Source: JAVVTQ01 sp036653595 (GTDB lineage: Bacteria > Bacillota > Clostridia > Oscillospirales > Ruminococcaceae). Taken from it: a stretch of 7,842 bases of DNA. Under the pieces are notes generated by a model. That model worked only from the letters and a program-made list of their open reading frames with translations, ran no database searches and was not told the origin of the DNA. Position 1 is the stretch's first letter. Each line of letters begins with the position of its first letter. The position numbers were made by a program, and so were the translations under genes. The DNA lies in NCBI GenBank assembly GCA_036653595.1, contig JAVVTQ010000055.1:1-7842 (forward strand), written 5' to 3'. Of the stretch, positions 1 to 6,354 are shown in pieces.

Positions 1-474
1 GGCACTGCATACGTAAGACAGGTTTCGATTGTTGTCATTATCTCGGTTCTTTTTGGAATTTTTTTGCAATACAAGCAGTACTTATATATGCTTATTGTTG
101 TGGGTGTCTTGTCTTTTCCTGTATCTTGGACGTTTGACGCAGCGCTGATGGAAATGCACCGCGCCGAGCATGAAAGCGTTCAGTATTATATAGACAAAGC
201 CGAGGAGTTCTCGAATCTTATTGTTCTCGACGAAAATACCGAGAACAAGTGGGACAACACGGTTGCGTGCTACAACGATATCTCCAGATTTTCTCTCAGT
301 CTGCCAAAAGGAACCGGTTTGCAGTTTATGTTTGGCGATCTTATAATACCCGCCAAATATGCGGCCCTCTATGACCATGCATACAGGGATACGGCTCTTA
401 TGGATAAGCTTGTGGAAAACGGCTACAGCGTCATCTACAGCGATCAGTTCCAGATAATTCTAATGCGCAAGTAA
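1..474 (+). CDS. Integral membrane protein, C-terminal part (5' end outside window)
   Basis: The reading frame is open from base 1 to the TAA at 472-474, giving 157 visible residues, so the gene starts upstream of the window. A TTG at base 64 could be read as a start, but the frame already encodes a membrane helix before it (residues about 7-23), so that start is unlikely. A second hydrophobic segment covers about residues 27-45. The remaining 110 residues are a soluble tail rich in acidic and aromatic residues, with the segment SLSLPKGTGLQFMFGD near residues 100-115, ending in ILMRK. Two membrane helices followed by a soluble tail would fit a polytopic membrane protein such as a GT-C-like glycosyltransferase or a DUF6056-like protein, but I do not recognise the family with certainty and assign no function. 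A strong terminator follows 53 bases after the stop, so this is the last gene of its transcript. Confidence 0.75.
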   Translation, partial: GTAYVRQVSIVVIISVLFGIFLQYKQYLYMLIVVGVLSFPVSWTFDAALMEMHRAEHESVQYYIDKAEEFSNLIVLDENTENKWDNTVACYNDISRFSLSLPKGTGLQFMFGDLIIPAKYAALYDHAYRDTALMDKLVENGYSVIYSDQFQIILMRK

Positions 475-527
475 ATCGATTGGCTTGCAAATTTGCACAT
501 TTCCGCCAACTTCTTTTTGACAGTTCT

Positions 528-576
528 ATGCATGCCGGTTTGCCCGAAGCTTTCGGGCGAACCGGCATGCATTTTT
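528..576 (+). terminator. Strong Rho-independent terminator of the membrane protein gene
   Basis: Bases 528-548 pair with 552-572 around a three-base loop (GCT, 549-551). The arms ATGCATGCCGGTT and AACCGGCATGCAT pair perfectly, then comes one U-G wobble, then GCCCGAA with TTCGGGC, for a 21-bp stem. A T run follows at 572-576. The opposite strand has no U tract after the stem, so it works in the plus direction only. Confidence 0.9.
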
Positions 577-666
577 GTGTCCGTATATTTTCTTTGCTTT
601 TCTGCGGCCAACATGTATCCGCCGTCGGGCATCTCACCTCGGCTCTGCCACTATGCCCTAGATCTT

Positions 667-686
667 GTCACTTTTTGCTCTTTGAC
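667..686. promoter_or_regulatory. Candidate operator, imperfect GTCA-N12-TGAC dyad
   Basis: The 20-base site GTCACTTTTTGCTCTTTGAC has GTCA/TGAC ends like the better dyad at 731-750. The two centres lie 64 bases apart, close to six helical turns. The right half CTTTGAC resembles the half-site CTTTTGAC found upstream of the GntR gene. A role as a regulator binding site is inference only. Confidence 0.25.
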
Positions 687-730
687 CCCATGCTTTGCCG
701 CACATTGTACAATAAGCTATGGGTTTCTTC

Positions 731-750
731 GTCAAAAGGGCAATTTTGAC
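731..750. promoter_or_regulatory. Candidate operator, GTCAAAA-N6-TTTTGAC inverted repeat
   Basis: A perfect 7-base inverted repeat (731-737 and 744-750) with a six-base centre lies just upstream of the weak promoter of the MFS gene. Its size and symmetry suit a dimeric winged-helix regulator such as the GntR protein encoded next door. Its right arm contains TTGACA (746-751), which looks like a -35 box but has no -10 box at a proper distance. Confidence 0.35.
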
Positions 751-760
751 ATTTTTTGAT

Positions 761-788
761 TTATCACTTCCTTCTAATAAGCTAAAAT
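761..788 (+). promoter_or_regulatory. Possible promoter of the MFS gene
   Basis: TTATCA (761-766) and TAAAAT (783-788) are separated by 16 bases and would start transcription near 795, leaving a leader of about 24 bases. The -35 matches consensus at four of six positions and the -10 at five. A perfect TATAAT at 794-799 is also present but would put the start of the RNA within the ribosome site, so it is the less likely choice. Confidence 0.35.
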
Positions 789-806
789 CTATTTATAATG
801 ATATAT

Positions 807-811
807 GGAGG
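807..811 (+). promoter_or_regulatory. Ribosome binding site setting the MFS start
   Basis: GGAGG at 807-811 lies seven bases before the ATG at 819. The in-frame ATG at 798 has no such site and would place GGAGG inside the coding region, so 819 is chosen. Confidence 0.85.
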
Positions 812-818
812 ATTTGCA

Positions 819-2111
819 ATGAAGCTAAACACAAAGCGCACCTTTTTTGTCGGATTGGCATTTATGTCAATCTGCGCATTCTGGCAGGTATATGACGGGA
901 TAATTCCCAAAATATTAAAAAGCACCTTTGAGGTTTCCGACACCGTGGCAGGCGGAATCATGGCACTCGATAATGTCCTCGCGCTGTTTTTATTGCCTTT
1001 TTTCGGGATACTCTCTGACAAGACGCACACAAAAATCGGGCGCAGGATGCCTTATATACTCATAGGCACATCCATCGCCGTCGCGTGTCTCGTGCTCATC
1101 CCCATTGCGGACACCGCCCGCAACTTCATCCTTTTCTTCATAGCTCTGGGCGTCATTCTGCTGGCTATGTCAAGCTATCGCAGCCCTGCGGTGGCTCTTA
1201 TGCCGGATGTCACACCAAAGCCGCTTCGCAGCAAGGGAAATGCTGTGATAAATCTAATGGGTGCGCTGGGCGGCGCGATGATGCTGGGGATTATAAAATT
1301 CACAGTGCCCGAGACGGACCATCCAAACTACATGCCCTTGTTTGTGATAACGGCTGTCTTTATGGCGGTTTGTGTGATTATTCTTTTCTTCACTGTCAGC
1401 GAGCCAAAAGCCGTCGTTGCCATGCGCAAGGAAAGCAAAGCGCTTGGAATTGACGAGGAGCCGGAGCTTGACAGCGATGGAGTCGAAAAAAAAGGACTTC
1501 CGAAGGATGTCTTCAAAAGTCTCGCGCTCATCGTCATCACGGTCTTTTTCTTCTTCATGGGCTACAACGCTGTCACAACAGCCTTCTCAAAGTACTGTGA
1601 GGTCGTCTGGGGCATGAAAGGTGGAAGCTATGCCGGAATACTGCTCATTGCCACAATCGCCTCTATCGTCTCGTACATACCGGTTGGCTTTATCGCTAGC
1701 AAAATCGGGCGCAAGAATACGATTTTGGTGGGGCTCGTTCTCCTTGCGATTGCCTTTGGGTCCGCGACATTGTTTGCAGAATTCAGTCCGGCAGTCTACT
1801 TTTTCTTCTGTCTCGCCGGCATCGGCTATGCATTTATAATAGTAAATACGCTCGTTATGGTTGTGGAAATGAGCCGCGGCTCGACAATTGGAAAATACAC
1901 CGGCTACTACTACACCCTGAGCATGACTGCCCAGATAATAACCCCCATCGCGTCGGGCGCCGTGCTGCAATTCGTAGGCTATCAATACCTGTTTCCATAT
2001 GCAGTGGTCTTTGAGATTTTGGCCTTTGTCGCTATGCTGTTTGTAAAGCACGGTGACAGCAGGCCGGGTGCTCCCAAAAACAAGCTCGAAGCTTTTGACA
2101 TCAAGGACTGA
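819..2111 (+). CDS. MFS transporter, SLC45/sugar-symporter-like
   Basis: A 430-residue polytopic membrane protein of the major facilitator superfamily with about 12 predicted membrane segments. The loop after helix 2 carries a motif A of the form GxLSDxTxxxxGRR (residues 63-76, GILSDKTHTKIGRR). Residues 119-150 contain YRSPAVALMPD and RSKGNAVINLMG. This pattern is typical of the sucrose/glycoside symporter (SLC45-like, GPH-related) branch. The half-repeat motif returns at 290-300 (FIASKIGRKN). A charged cytoplasmic loop of about 45 residues (195-230) joins the two halves. The likely role is cation-coupled uptake of a sugar or related solute; the substrate cannot be read from sequence. The gene converges on the gene of a GntR regulator, a plausible local controller, and the two dyads upstream are possible operators. 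Length and motifs look intact. Confidence 0.85.
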   Translation: MKLNTKRTFFVGLAFMSICAFWQVYDGIIPKILKSTFEVSDTVAGGIMALDNVLALFLLPFFGILSDKTHTKIGRRMPYILIGTSIAVACLVLIPIADTARNFILFFIALGVILLAMSSYRSPAVALMPDVTPKPLRSKGNAVINLMGALGGAMMLGIIKFTVPETDHPNYMPLFVITAVFMAVCVIILFFTVSEPKAVVAMRKESKALGIDEEPELDSDGVEKKGLPKDVFKSLALIVITVFFFFMGYNAVTTAFSKYCEVVWGMKGGSYAGILLIATIASIVSYIPVGFIASKIGRKNTILVGLVLLAIAFGSATLFAEFSPAVYFFFCLAGIGYAFIIVNTLVMVVEMSRGSTIGKYTGYYYTLSMTAQIITPIASGAVLQFVGYQYLFPYAVVFEILAFVAMLFVKHGDSRPGAPKNKLEAFDIKD

Positions 2112-2119
2112 TAAATTAC

Positions 2120-2172
2120 AAAAAGACGGAGAGTTCAGCGCTGCTTGGGCGTTGGACTTTCCGTCTTTTTTT
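2120..2172. terminator. Bidirectional terminator shared by the MFS and GntR genes
   Basis: Bases 2120-2141 pair with 2149-2170 around a seven-base loop (TGCTTGG), giving a 22-bp stem with three G-U wobbles when read on the plus strand. The outer arms are AAAAAGACGGA and TCCGTCTTTTT, so a U tract is formed in either direction. It begins eight bases after the MFS stop on one side and directly abuts the GntR stop codon (2171-2173) on the other. Confidence 0.88.
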
Positions 2173-3634
2173 ATATTTCCGTCAAATCAAAGAATATTTC
2201 GTTCTCTGCTGCAAACGCGGCGTTTGCAGCAGCCACCAGCTTCACCATTTGTGATACGCCGTCCAAAAACTTGCAGTAGTCGCCACTTTTCACTGCAAGG
2301 CGCGTCTGCACCAGCATTTTCGCAAATCTTTCCCTATAATCCGGCATACTCTGCTCGAAAAAAGTGCACAGGAGGTTGTGACGGCTGACATCCCGCAGCA
2401 GCTGCATATAAATCTCCCGCACGGCCTTGTTCGGCAGCTTCTCGACCATACTCTTGACTATAGACATGCCCGCCCACATGTACTTGCCGTTGATCTGAGC
2501 CATGGACTCATCAGCGGCAGTTTCCAGCTCCTCGCGGCTTTTGCAAAACGCCGTGCGCGCAAGCTCAGGCAGCGAAACCTGCAAAATTTGCAGCACCTCG
2601 GCATGTCGAGGCAGTCCCATGACAAGGCGCATGTAGCGCGGGCCGTTTTTGCTTATACCGCTTTTGTTCAGCGCCACAACACTGCCCTGACCTTGATTTG
2701 TCCTTATCATTTGCTCGCTGCTCACAATTTTCATGGCACGGCGCACCGTCATCGTTGACGCGCCGTATATCTCGCGCAGCCTCGCTTCCGACGGCAAAAG
2801 CTGTCCGTTTTCATATTCGCAGCACATTATTTTCAAAATCAAATCATCGGCAATTTTAGTATACTTATATGACTTTTGCTGTTCCAAAGACCACTCAAAG
2901 CTGACCTTAGACTCGGGGTTTATGCCGTTTGTGCTCTCCTTCACATATACGCCAAAAAGGTACAGTATTTCGTCCAGTTTACTCTTGACATAGGTGTATA
3001 TCCCGTCGAACTCGCAAAGCGATATAAGCTCGATTATCCTGCCCATAAATTCAGTCGACTGCCTGCACATATCGTCGCTCACCGCCTTGTCGTCGAACGA
3101 TGTGACAAGAGGGATTTTGATAAAATCATCGACCTGCTCAAACAAATTTATCGCAACTCTGTTTTTGGTTTGCACAGCAATGCACATCAAAAACTCTGTG
3201 AGAATCTCCAGATTGTACTGCATAGACTTTTTCGCCTGCGACGAGCAATCACGTATCACGCAGAGTCTCTCGACCGCGCGGTCATCGCATGCACGCGCGC
3301 CAATCACTATAAAGGGCGGCACAACAATCCTACCCAGCTCATAAATCTCCGAGATAGCATCGCGGCGCTCTGCCAGCCATCTGAAATATGTTCCCATAGT
3401 CCTTTCTGCGCAGTTGTCAAATATCACCCGCGCTTCCTTGCCCTGCGAAACGGTTATAAGCCGTTTTTCGCAAAGCTCGTGAAAGGCCGCTCTCACCGTT
3501 ATAGCCGACACCTTGTATTTTTCGGCAATTTCTTTCATGTTTGGAAGCTCGCTTCCAAAGGGGTATTGCCCCTTGTAAATATCTCGCGCTATTGAATTAT
3601 AGACCTGCATATACAAAGGGCTTGAGGAGTTCAT
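2171..3634 (-). CDS. GntR-family regulator with two winged-helix domains
   Basis: A 487-residue cytoplasmic DNA-binding protein. Residues 6-71 form a GntR winged helix (LYMQVYNSIARDIYKGQYPF, then LPNMKEIAEKYKVSAITVRA). A second complete GntR winged helix lies at about 255-320 (KYTKIADDLILKIM, then LPSEARLREIYGASTMTVRR, closing with TNQGQGSVV). Each is followed by a mainly helical region (about 72-250 and 321-487) in which I see no clear FCD or UTRA signature, so the ligand is unknown. Usual GntR proteins have one head and 220-250 residues; this one looks like two fused copies. The start at 3634 is chosen because AAGGAGA precedes it and because the -10 box of its promoter overlaps the upstream in-frame ATG at 3676. 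It may control the convergent transporter gene, the nearby glycerate kinase gene or itself; all of this is inference. Confidence 0.87.
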   Translation of the reverse strand: MNSSSPLYMQVYNSIARDIYKGQYPFGSELPNMKEIAEKYKVSAITVRAAFHELCEKRLITVSQGKEARVIFDNCAERTMGTYFRWLAERRDAISEIYELGRIVVPPFIVIGARACDDRAVERLCVIRDCSSQAKKSMQYNLEILTEFLMCIAVQTKNRVAINLFEQVDDFIKIPLVTSFDDKAVSDDMCRQSTEFMGRIIELISLCEFDGIYTYVKSKLDEILYLFGVYVKESTNGINPESKVSFEWSLEQQKSYKYTKIADDLILKIMCCEYENGQLLPSEARLREIYGASTMTVRRAMKIVSSEQMIRTNQGQGSVVALNKSGISKNGPRYMRLVMGLPRHAEVLQILQVSLPELARTAFCKSREELETAADESMAQINGKYMWAGMSIVKSMVEKLPNKAVREIYMQLLRDVSRHNLLCTFFEQSMPDYRERFAKMLVQTRLAVKSGDYCKFLDGVSQMVKLVAAANAAFAAENEIFFDLTEI

Positions 3635-3640
3635 GTTTCG

Positions 3641-3647
3641 TCTCCTT
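3641..3647 (-). promoter_or_regulatory. Ribosome binding site setting the GntR start
   Basis: AAGGAGA on the minus strand lies six bases before the ATG at 3634. The ATG at 3676 would lie within four bases of the promoter -10 box, so a transcript from this promoter could not include it. Confidence 0.85.
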
Positions 3648-3666
3648 AACCGTTGCCGTTTCTTTA

Positions 3667-3695
3667 AGTATAGCATTGCCGGCGCATTATATCAA
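3667..3695 (-). promoter_or_regulatory. Sigma-A-type promoter of the GntR gene
   Basis: TTGATA (3695-3690) and TATACT (3672-3667) lie 17 bases apart on the minus strand, each matching consensus at five of six positions. Transcription would start near 3660, giving a leader of about 26 bases. This makes the regulator gene independent of the operon that ends upstream of it. Confidence 0.72.
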
Positions 3696-3735
3696 TAATT
3701 TCACTAGAATTTGCCGTAATTGAACATATTTTTTG

Positions 3736-3755
3736 CGCATATTGCTACTTTTGAC
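3736..3755. promoter_or_regulatory. Candidate operator half-site upstream of the GntR gene
   Basis: On the minus strand the site reads GTCAAAAGTAGCAAT (3755-3741), close to GTCAAAAGGGCAAT at 731-744 upstream of the MFS gene. The left half of a full dyad is degenerate (CGCA in place of GTCA). It lies about 40 bases upstream of the -35 box of the GntR promoter. Regulatory meaning is inferred only. Confidence 0.22.
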
Positions 3756-3788
3756 AGTGTCTGCTCTCTTCAATTGCCAAAATGCGAT

Positions 3789-3829
3789 AAAAATAGGGCA
3801 GCAATTTTAGGAATTCAAAATTGCCGCCC
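3789..3829 (-). terminator. Terminator of the glycerate kinase operon
   Basis: On the minus strand GGGCGGCAATTTT (3829-3817) pairs with AAAATTGCTGCCC (3808-3796) through 13 bp with one G-U, around an eight-base loop. TATTTTTAT follows (3795-3787). It sits 27 bases after the glycerate kinase stop. The plus strand also has a T run after the stem (3833-3839), so it could stop transcription from either side. Confidence 0.85.
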
Positions 3830-3856
3830 GCCTTTTTTTAATCAGCTCACTGTATA

Positions 3857-4993
3857 TCAATTGTCCCTATAAGCACAGTCATACAGCCTCAAAATATTGT
3901 CAAAAACCGTTCTCAGGTTCTCCTTTGTTTTAAACCTTGAGGTTTCAAATGCTTCGGCACATGTGTTTATGGAAAAAATCGCGCTGACGCCCTGCGAGTA
4001 AATTTTACACGCATCATTTCCGATAGCTCCGACGACGGCTATGACAGGGACGCTTTTTTTTGCCGCTCTGCGCGCTATTCCGACAATCGCTTTGCCATCA
4101 AGGCTTTGCCCATCAAGGCGGCCCTCGCCCGTGAAAACGATGTCTGTACCCTCCAGCTCGCGGTCAAAGTGCACTAGCTCGAGCACCGTGTCTATACCGG
4201 ATCGAAGCTCACCGCCGAGAAATGCCACAACCCCGGCACCCGCTCCTCCCGCAGCCCCTGCGCCCTTGAGACTTGCCACCTCTACTCCGAGCGCCGCCTT
4301 TATTGTGCCGGCAAATGTCTGCAAATTTCTGTCAAGCGCGCGCGTCATTTCACTGTCAGCCCCCTTTTGGGGTGCGAATATGTAAGCTGCCCCGTGTTCA
4401 CCGCAAAGAGGGTTATCTATGTCGCACATCGCAACGATTTCGCACCCGCACAAAAGCCTCTGCGTCTCGCTTGTATCTATTTTGACAACCGTGTGCAGCT
4501 CACCGCCTGTCGGCACAAACTTTTTGCCCTCTGCGTCGAAAAATCTTGTGCCAAGCGCAGCCGCCATTCCTGCACCACAGTCATTTGTGCAGCTTCCGCC
4601 AAGCCCGAGGATAATTTTTTTGCAGCCGTCCATGACGGCCTTTTTAATTACCTGTCCGACACCATAAGTCGTCGTAAGTGAGGGATTGAGGCGGCTTGCC
4701 GCGAGCGGCAGCCCCGCACACATCGCAAGCTCCACAACTGCGCAGCCGTCCTTTTTTGCATAATATGCCTCCAGCCGCTCGCCAAAAGGACCCGTGGCCT
4801 CGACGGCCACCCTCTCATAGCCAAGCGACAATGCAAAGCAGTCCACTGTGCCCTCTCCGCCGTCAGCCACCGGAATTAAGACTACCTCGCAGTCAGCAAA
4901 TTTTGCTTTTATCTCCTCTTGCGCAATATGGCAAAACTCCGCAGCTGTGAGCGTACCCTTGTACGAATCCGGTATGACTATGCACTTTTTCAT
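3857..4993 (-). CDS. glxK: Glycerate kinase (GarK/GlxK family)
   Basis: A 378-residue cytosolic kinase, the usual length for the GarK/GlxK family (PF02595). Known members phosphorylate D-glycerate with ATP, generally to 2-phosphoglycerate, feeding glyoxylate or sugar-acid carbon into lower glycolysis. Family motifs are intact: PDSYKGTLTA (8-17), PVADGGEGT (41-49), GLGGSCTNDCGAGMAAALG (130-148), CDIDNPLCGEHGAAY (190-204), a glycine-rich GAGAAGGAGAG (244-254) and TGEGRLDGQSLDGK (288-301). The ATG overlaps the stop of the sensor kinase gene as ATGA, with GGAGGA seven bases upstream inside the kinase gene, so translation is probably coupled. No other gene for glycerate or glycolate metabolism is visible. 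The family assignment is firm; the gene symbol is by family, and the exact phosphorylated product is inferred. Confidence 0.94.
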   Translation of the reverse strand: MKKCIVIPDSYKGTLTAAEFCHIAQEEIKAKFADCEVVLIPVADGGEGTVDCFALSLGYERVAVEATGPFGERLEAYYAKKDGCAVVELAMCAGLPLAASRLNPSLTTTYGVGQVIKKAVMDGCKKIILGLGGSCTNDCGAGMAAALGTRFFDAEGKKFVPTGGELHTVVKIDTSETQRLLCGCEIVAMCDIDNPLCGEHGAAYIFAPQKGADSEMTRALDRNLQTFAGTIKAALGVEVASLKGAGAAGGAGAGVVAFLGGELRSGIDTVLELVHFDRELEGTDIVFTGEGRLDGQSLDGKAIVGIARRAAKKSVPVIAVVGAIGNDACKIYSQGVSAIFSINTCAEAFETSRFKTKENLRTVFDNILRLYDCAYRDN

Positions 4994-6354
4994 ATGGTTT
5001 CCTCCTCCGACTTTGGCTTTTTTCCGTCTTGCTTTGGCAGCCTGATTGTGATGCGTGTGCCGATATCCTGATAGCTCACCACCTCAAAAACTCCCTCGTG
5101 CCGGTCTACAATCCATTTTGCGATGGACAGACCCAAACCGGTGCCTCCGATGCTTCTGTCGCGCTCGGTGTCGGCACGATAAAATCGGTCGAAAATGTGC
5201 TCCATATCGTCGCTCGAAATGCCAATTCCGCTGTCCTGCACCACTATGCAAGGCTCTCCTTCGACACCTTTTTTTGCACTTATTGTGATTTTTTTGCCCT
5301 TTTCGGTGTATTTTGCTGCATTGTCGACCAAAATCCGCGTCGCCTGTTTGAGCAATGCATAGTCGCCCGTCACGACAAACTTTTCACTGTCATAAATCTC
5401 CCACAAGTGATGCGTGTCTATCATTTTGTACTCCTCGAACACGTCGCGAACCATGTCGCGCAGAAAAAAGTACTCGCTGTTCATCTCCAGCTTTCCGCTG
5501 TCTCCGCGCGCCAAAAACAAGAGCTGCTCTATAAGTGCACTCATGTGGTCTGTCTCCGCCTTGATGGCCGCTATAGATTCGTCGAGTGTTTTTTCGTCGG
5601 ACTTTCCCCACCGGTCAAGCATGTCGATGTAGCCTTTCAAAACGGCGATTGGGGTGCGCAGCTCGTGTGACGCGTCCGATACAAAGCGGATTTGTCTGTC
5701 ATAGCTCTCACGGGTTCTGTCCATAAGGCTGTTTATAGCATCCTCTATGCCCCTTGTGTCTTCATAACCGGTGTACAGTTTTACGCCTGCGCGCTCGGGC
5801 TTGATGCCGGCTATTGCATGTTCCAAACTGTGTAGGCTCTCCTCCTCTACAGCCGGCTTTGCAGCTGGCGGGGCGGGCTTCTCGTATCTTTCCACAGAAA
5901 GCTGCTTTGCCGACCGCGCGAGTTCATACAGCGGTTCCAGCTGCTTGTTTATCTGCCTTTTGGCGAACAGGTTGGATATCGCCACAATTGCACATTCCAC
6001 AAAGGAGACAACAAAAAAAGACACAATCAAAATATAGAAAAACGGCGTAGCATCGACAGTTTTTGGGAGCATTCCTTGCATTGACATTGTGTATTCAATC
6101 AAAAAATCGGCGTTTCCCGAAGGAACCACCAAATTCACCCCTCTTGACACCTCTCCCATAAGCACGAAAGGGTTTGTCTCTTTGGCATATGCGCTGTCAT
6201 TTACGTAGCACCAGCCGATAAGCGCGAGCAGCAAAAGAGAAATATTCACAAAAACCAGAACCCTGTTCATTCTCCTCGACTGCAAAATTTTTATTCGCGC
6301 AGCGGTAGAATTCACCTTATCGGTTTTCTTCATGCGCCTTTTATTTGAGAACAT
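4990..6354 (-). CDS. Membrane sensor histidine kinase of an OmpR-type two-component system
   Basis: A 454-residue inner-membrane sensor kinase that would phosphorylate the response regulator encoded just upstream. Membrane helices lie at about 31-51 and 105-130, bounding an outside loop of only some 55 residues with no named sensor fold. A HAMP-like linker follows: one helix at about 134-155, then a Pro/Ala/Glu-rich insertion to about 197, then a second helix at about 200-220. The H box is SDASHELRTP with His230. The ATPase domain has the N box around Asn345 (ILVDNAAKYT), DSGIGI (374-379), FDRFYR (388-393) and GGTGLGL (403-409); all are intact. The start at 6354 overlaps the regulator gene by 14 bases and has GGGGA seven bases upstream. 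ATGs at 6333 (a weaker AGG three bases away) and 6393 are alternatives. The stimulus is unknown. Confidence 0.92.
   Translation of the reverse strand: MFSNKRRMKKTDKVNSTAARIKILQSRRMNRVLVFVNISLLLLALIGWCYVNDSAYAKETNPFVLMGEVSRGVNLVVPSGNADFLIEYTMSMQGMLPKTVDATPFFYILIVSFFVVSFVECAIVAISNLFAKRQINKQLEPLYELARSAKQLSVERYEKPAPPAAKPAVEEESLHSLEHAIAGIKPERAGVKLYTGYEDTRGIEDAINSLMDRTRESYDRQIRFVSDASHELRTPIAVLKGYIDMLDRWGKSDEKTLDESIAAIKAETDHMSALIEQLLFLARGDSGKLEMNSEYFFLRDMVRDVFEEYKMIDTHHLWEIYDSEKFVVTGDYALLKQATRILVDNAAKYTEKGKKITISAKKGVEGEPCIVVQDSGIGISSDDMEHIFDRFYRADTERDRSIGGTGLGLSIAKWIVDRHEGVFEVVSYQDIGTRITIRLPKQDGKKPKSEEETI

Larger units (their letters stand above)
475..818. other. Intergenic region between membrane protein and MFS genes
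   Basis: This 344-base gap holds no convincing gene; short frames here run through the terminator hairpin and lack ribosome sites. It contains the terminator (528-572), two 20-base GTCA...TGAC dyads (667-686 and 731-750), a perfect 10-base palindrome ATTGTACAAT (704-713), a weak promoter (761-788) and the ribosome site of the transporter gene. The stretch 577-660 has nothing I can name. No known riboswitch or small RNA was recognised. Confidence 0.6.

Noticed and set aside
431..637. Small minus-strand frames over the first terminator, one starting MPDGGYMLAAEKQ
   Set aside because: They cross a strong hairpin terminator and the 3' end of a real gene and have no ribosome site. A decayed gene remnant was considered but nothing supports it.
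746..799. TTGACA at 746-751 with TATAAT at 794-799 as a promoter
   Set aside because: The two boxes are 42 bases apart, far beyond the usual 16-18.
798..818. Upstream ATG at 798 as the MFS start
   Set aside because: The GGAGG at 807-811 sits correctly for the ATG at 819 and would be coding if 798 were used.
2876..3595. Plus-strand open frame of 239 codons
   Set aside because: It lies entirely antisense to the well-supported GntR gene, lacks a ribosome site, and its protein has no recognisable domain.
3635..3676. Upstream ATG at 3676 as the GntR start
   Set aside because: The -10 box of the promoter lies just inside this extension, and the added residues are basic and unlike the start of a GntR domain.
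5029..5670. Plus-strand open frame of 213 codons
   Set aside because: It is antisense to the catalytic part of the sensor kinase gene, whose conserved motifs fix the true frame.
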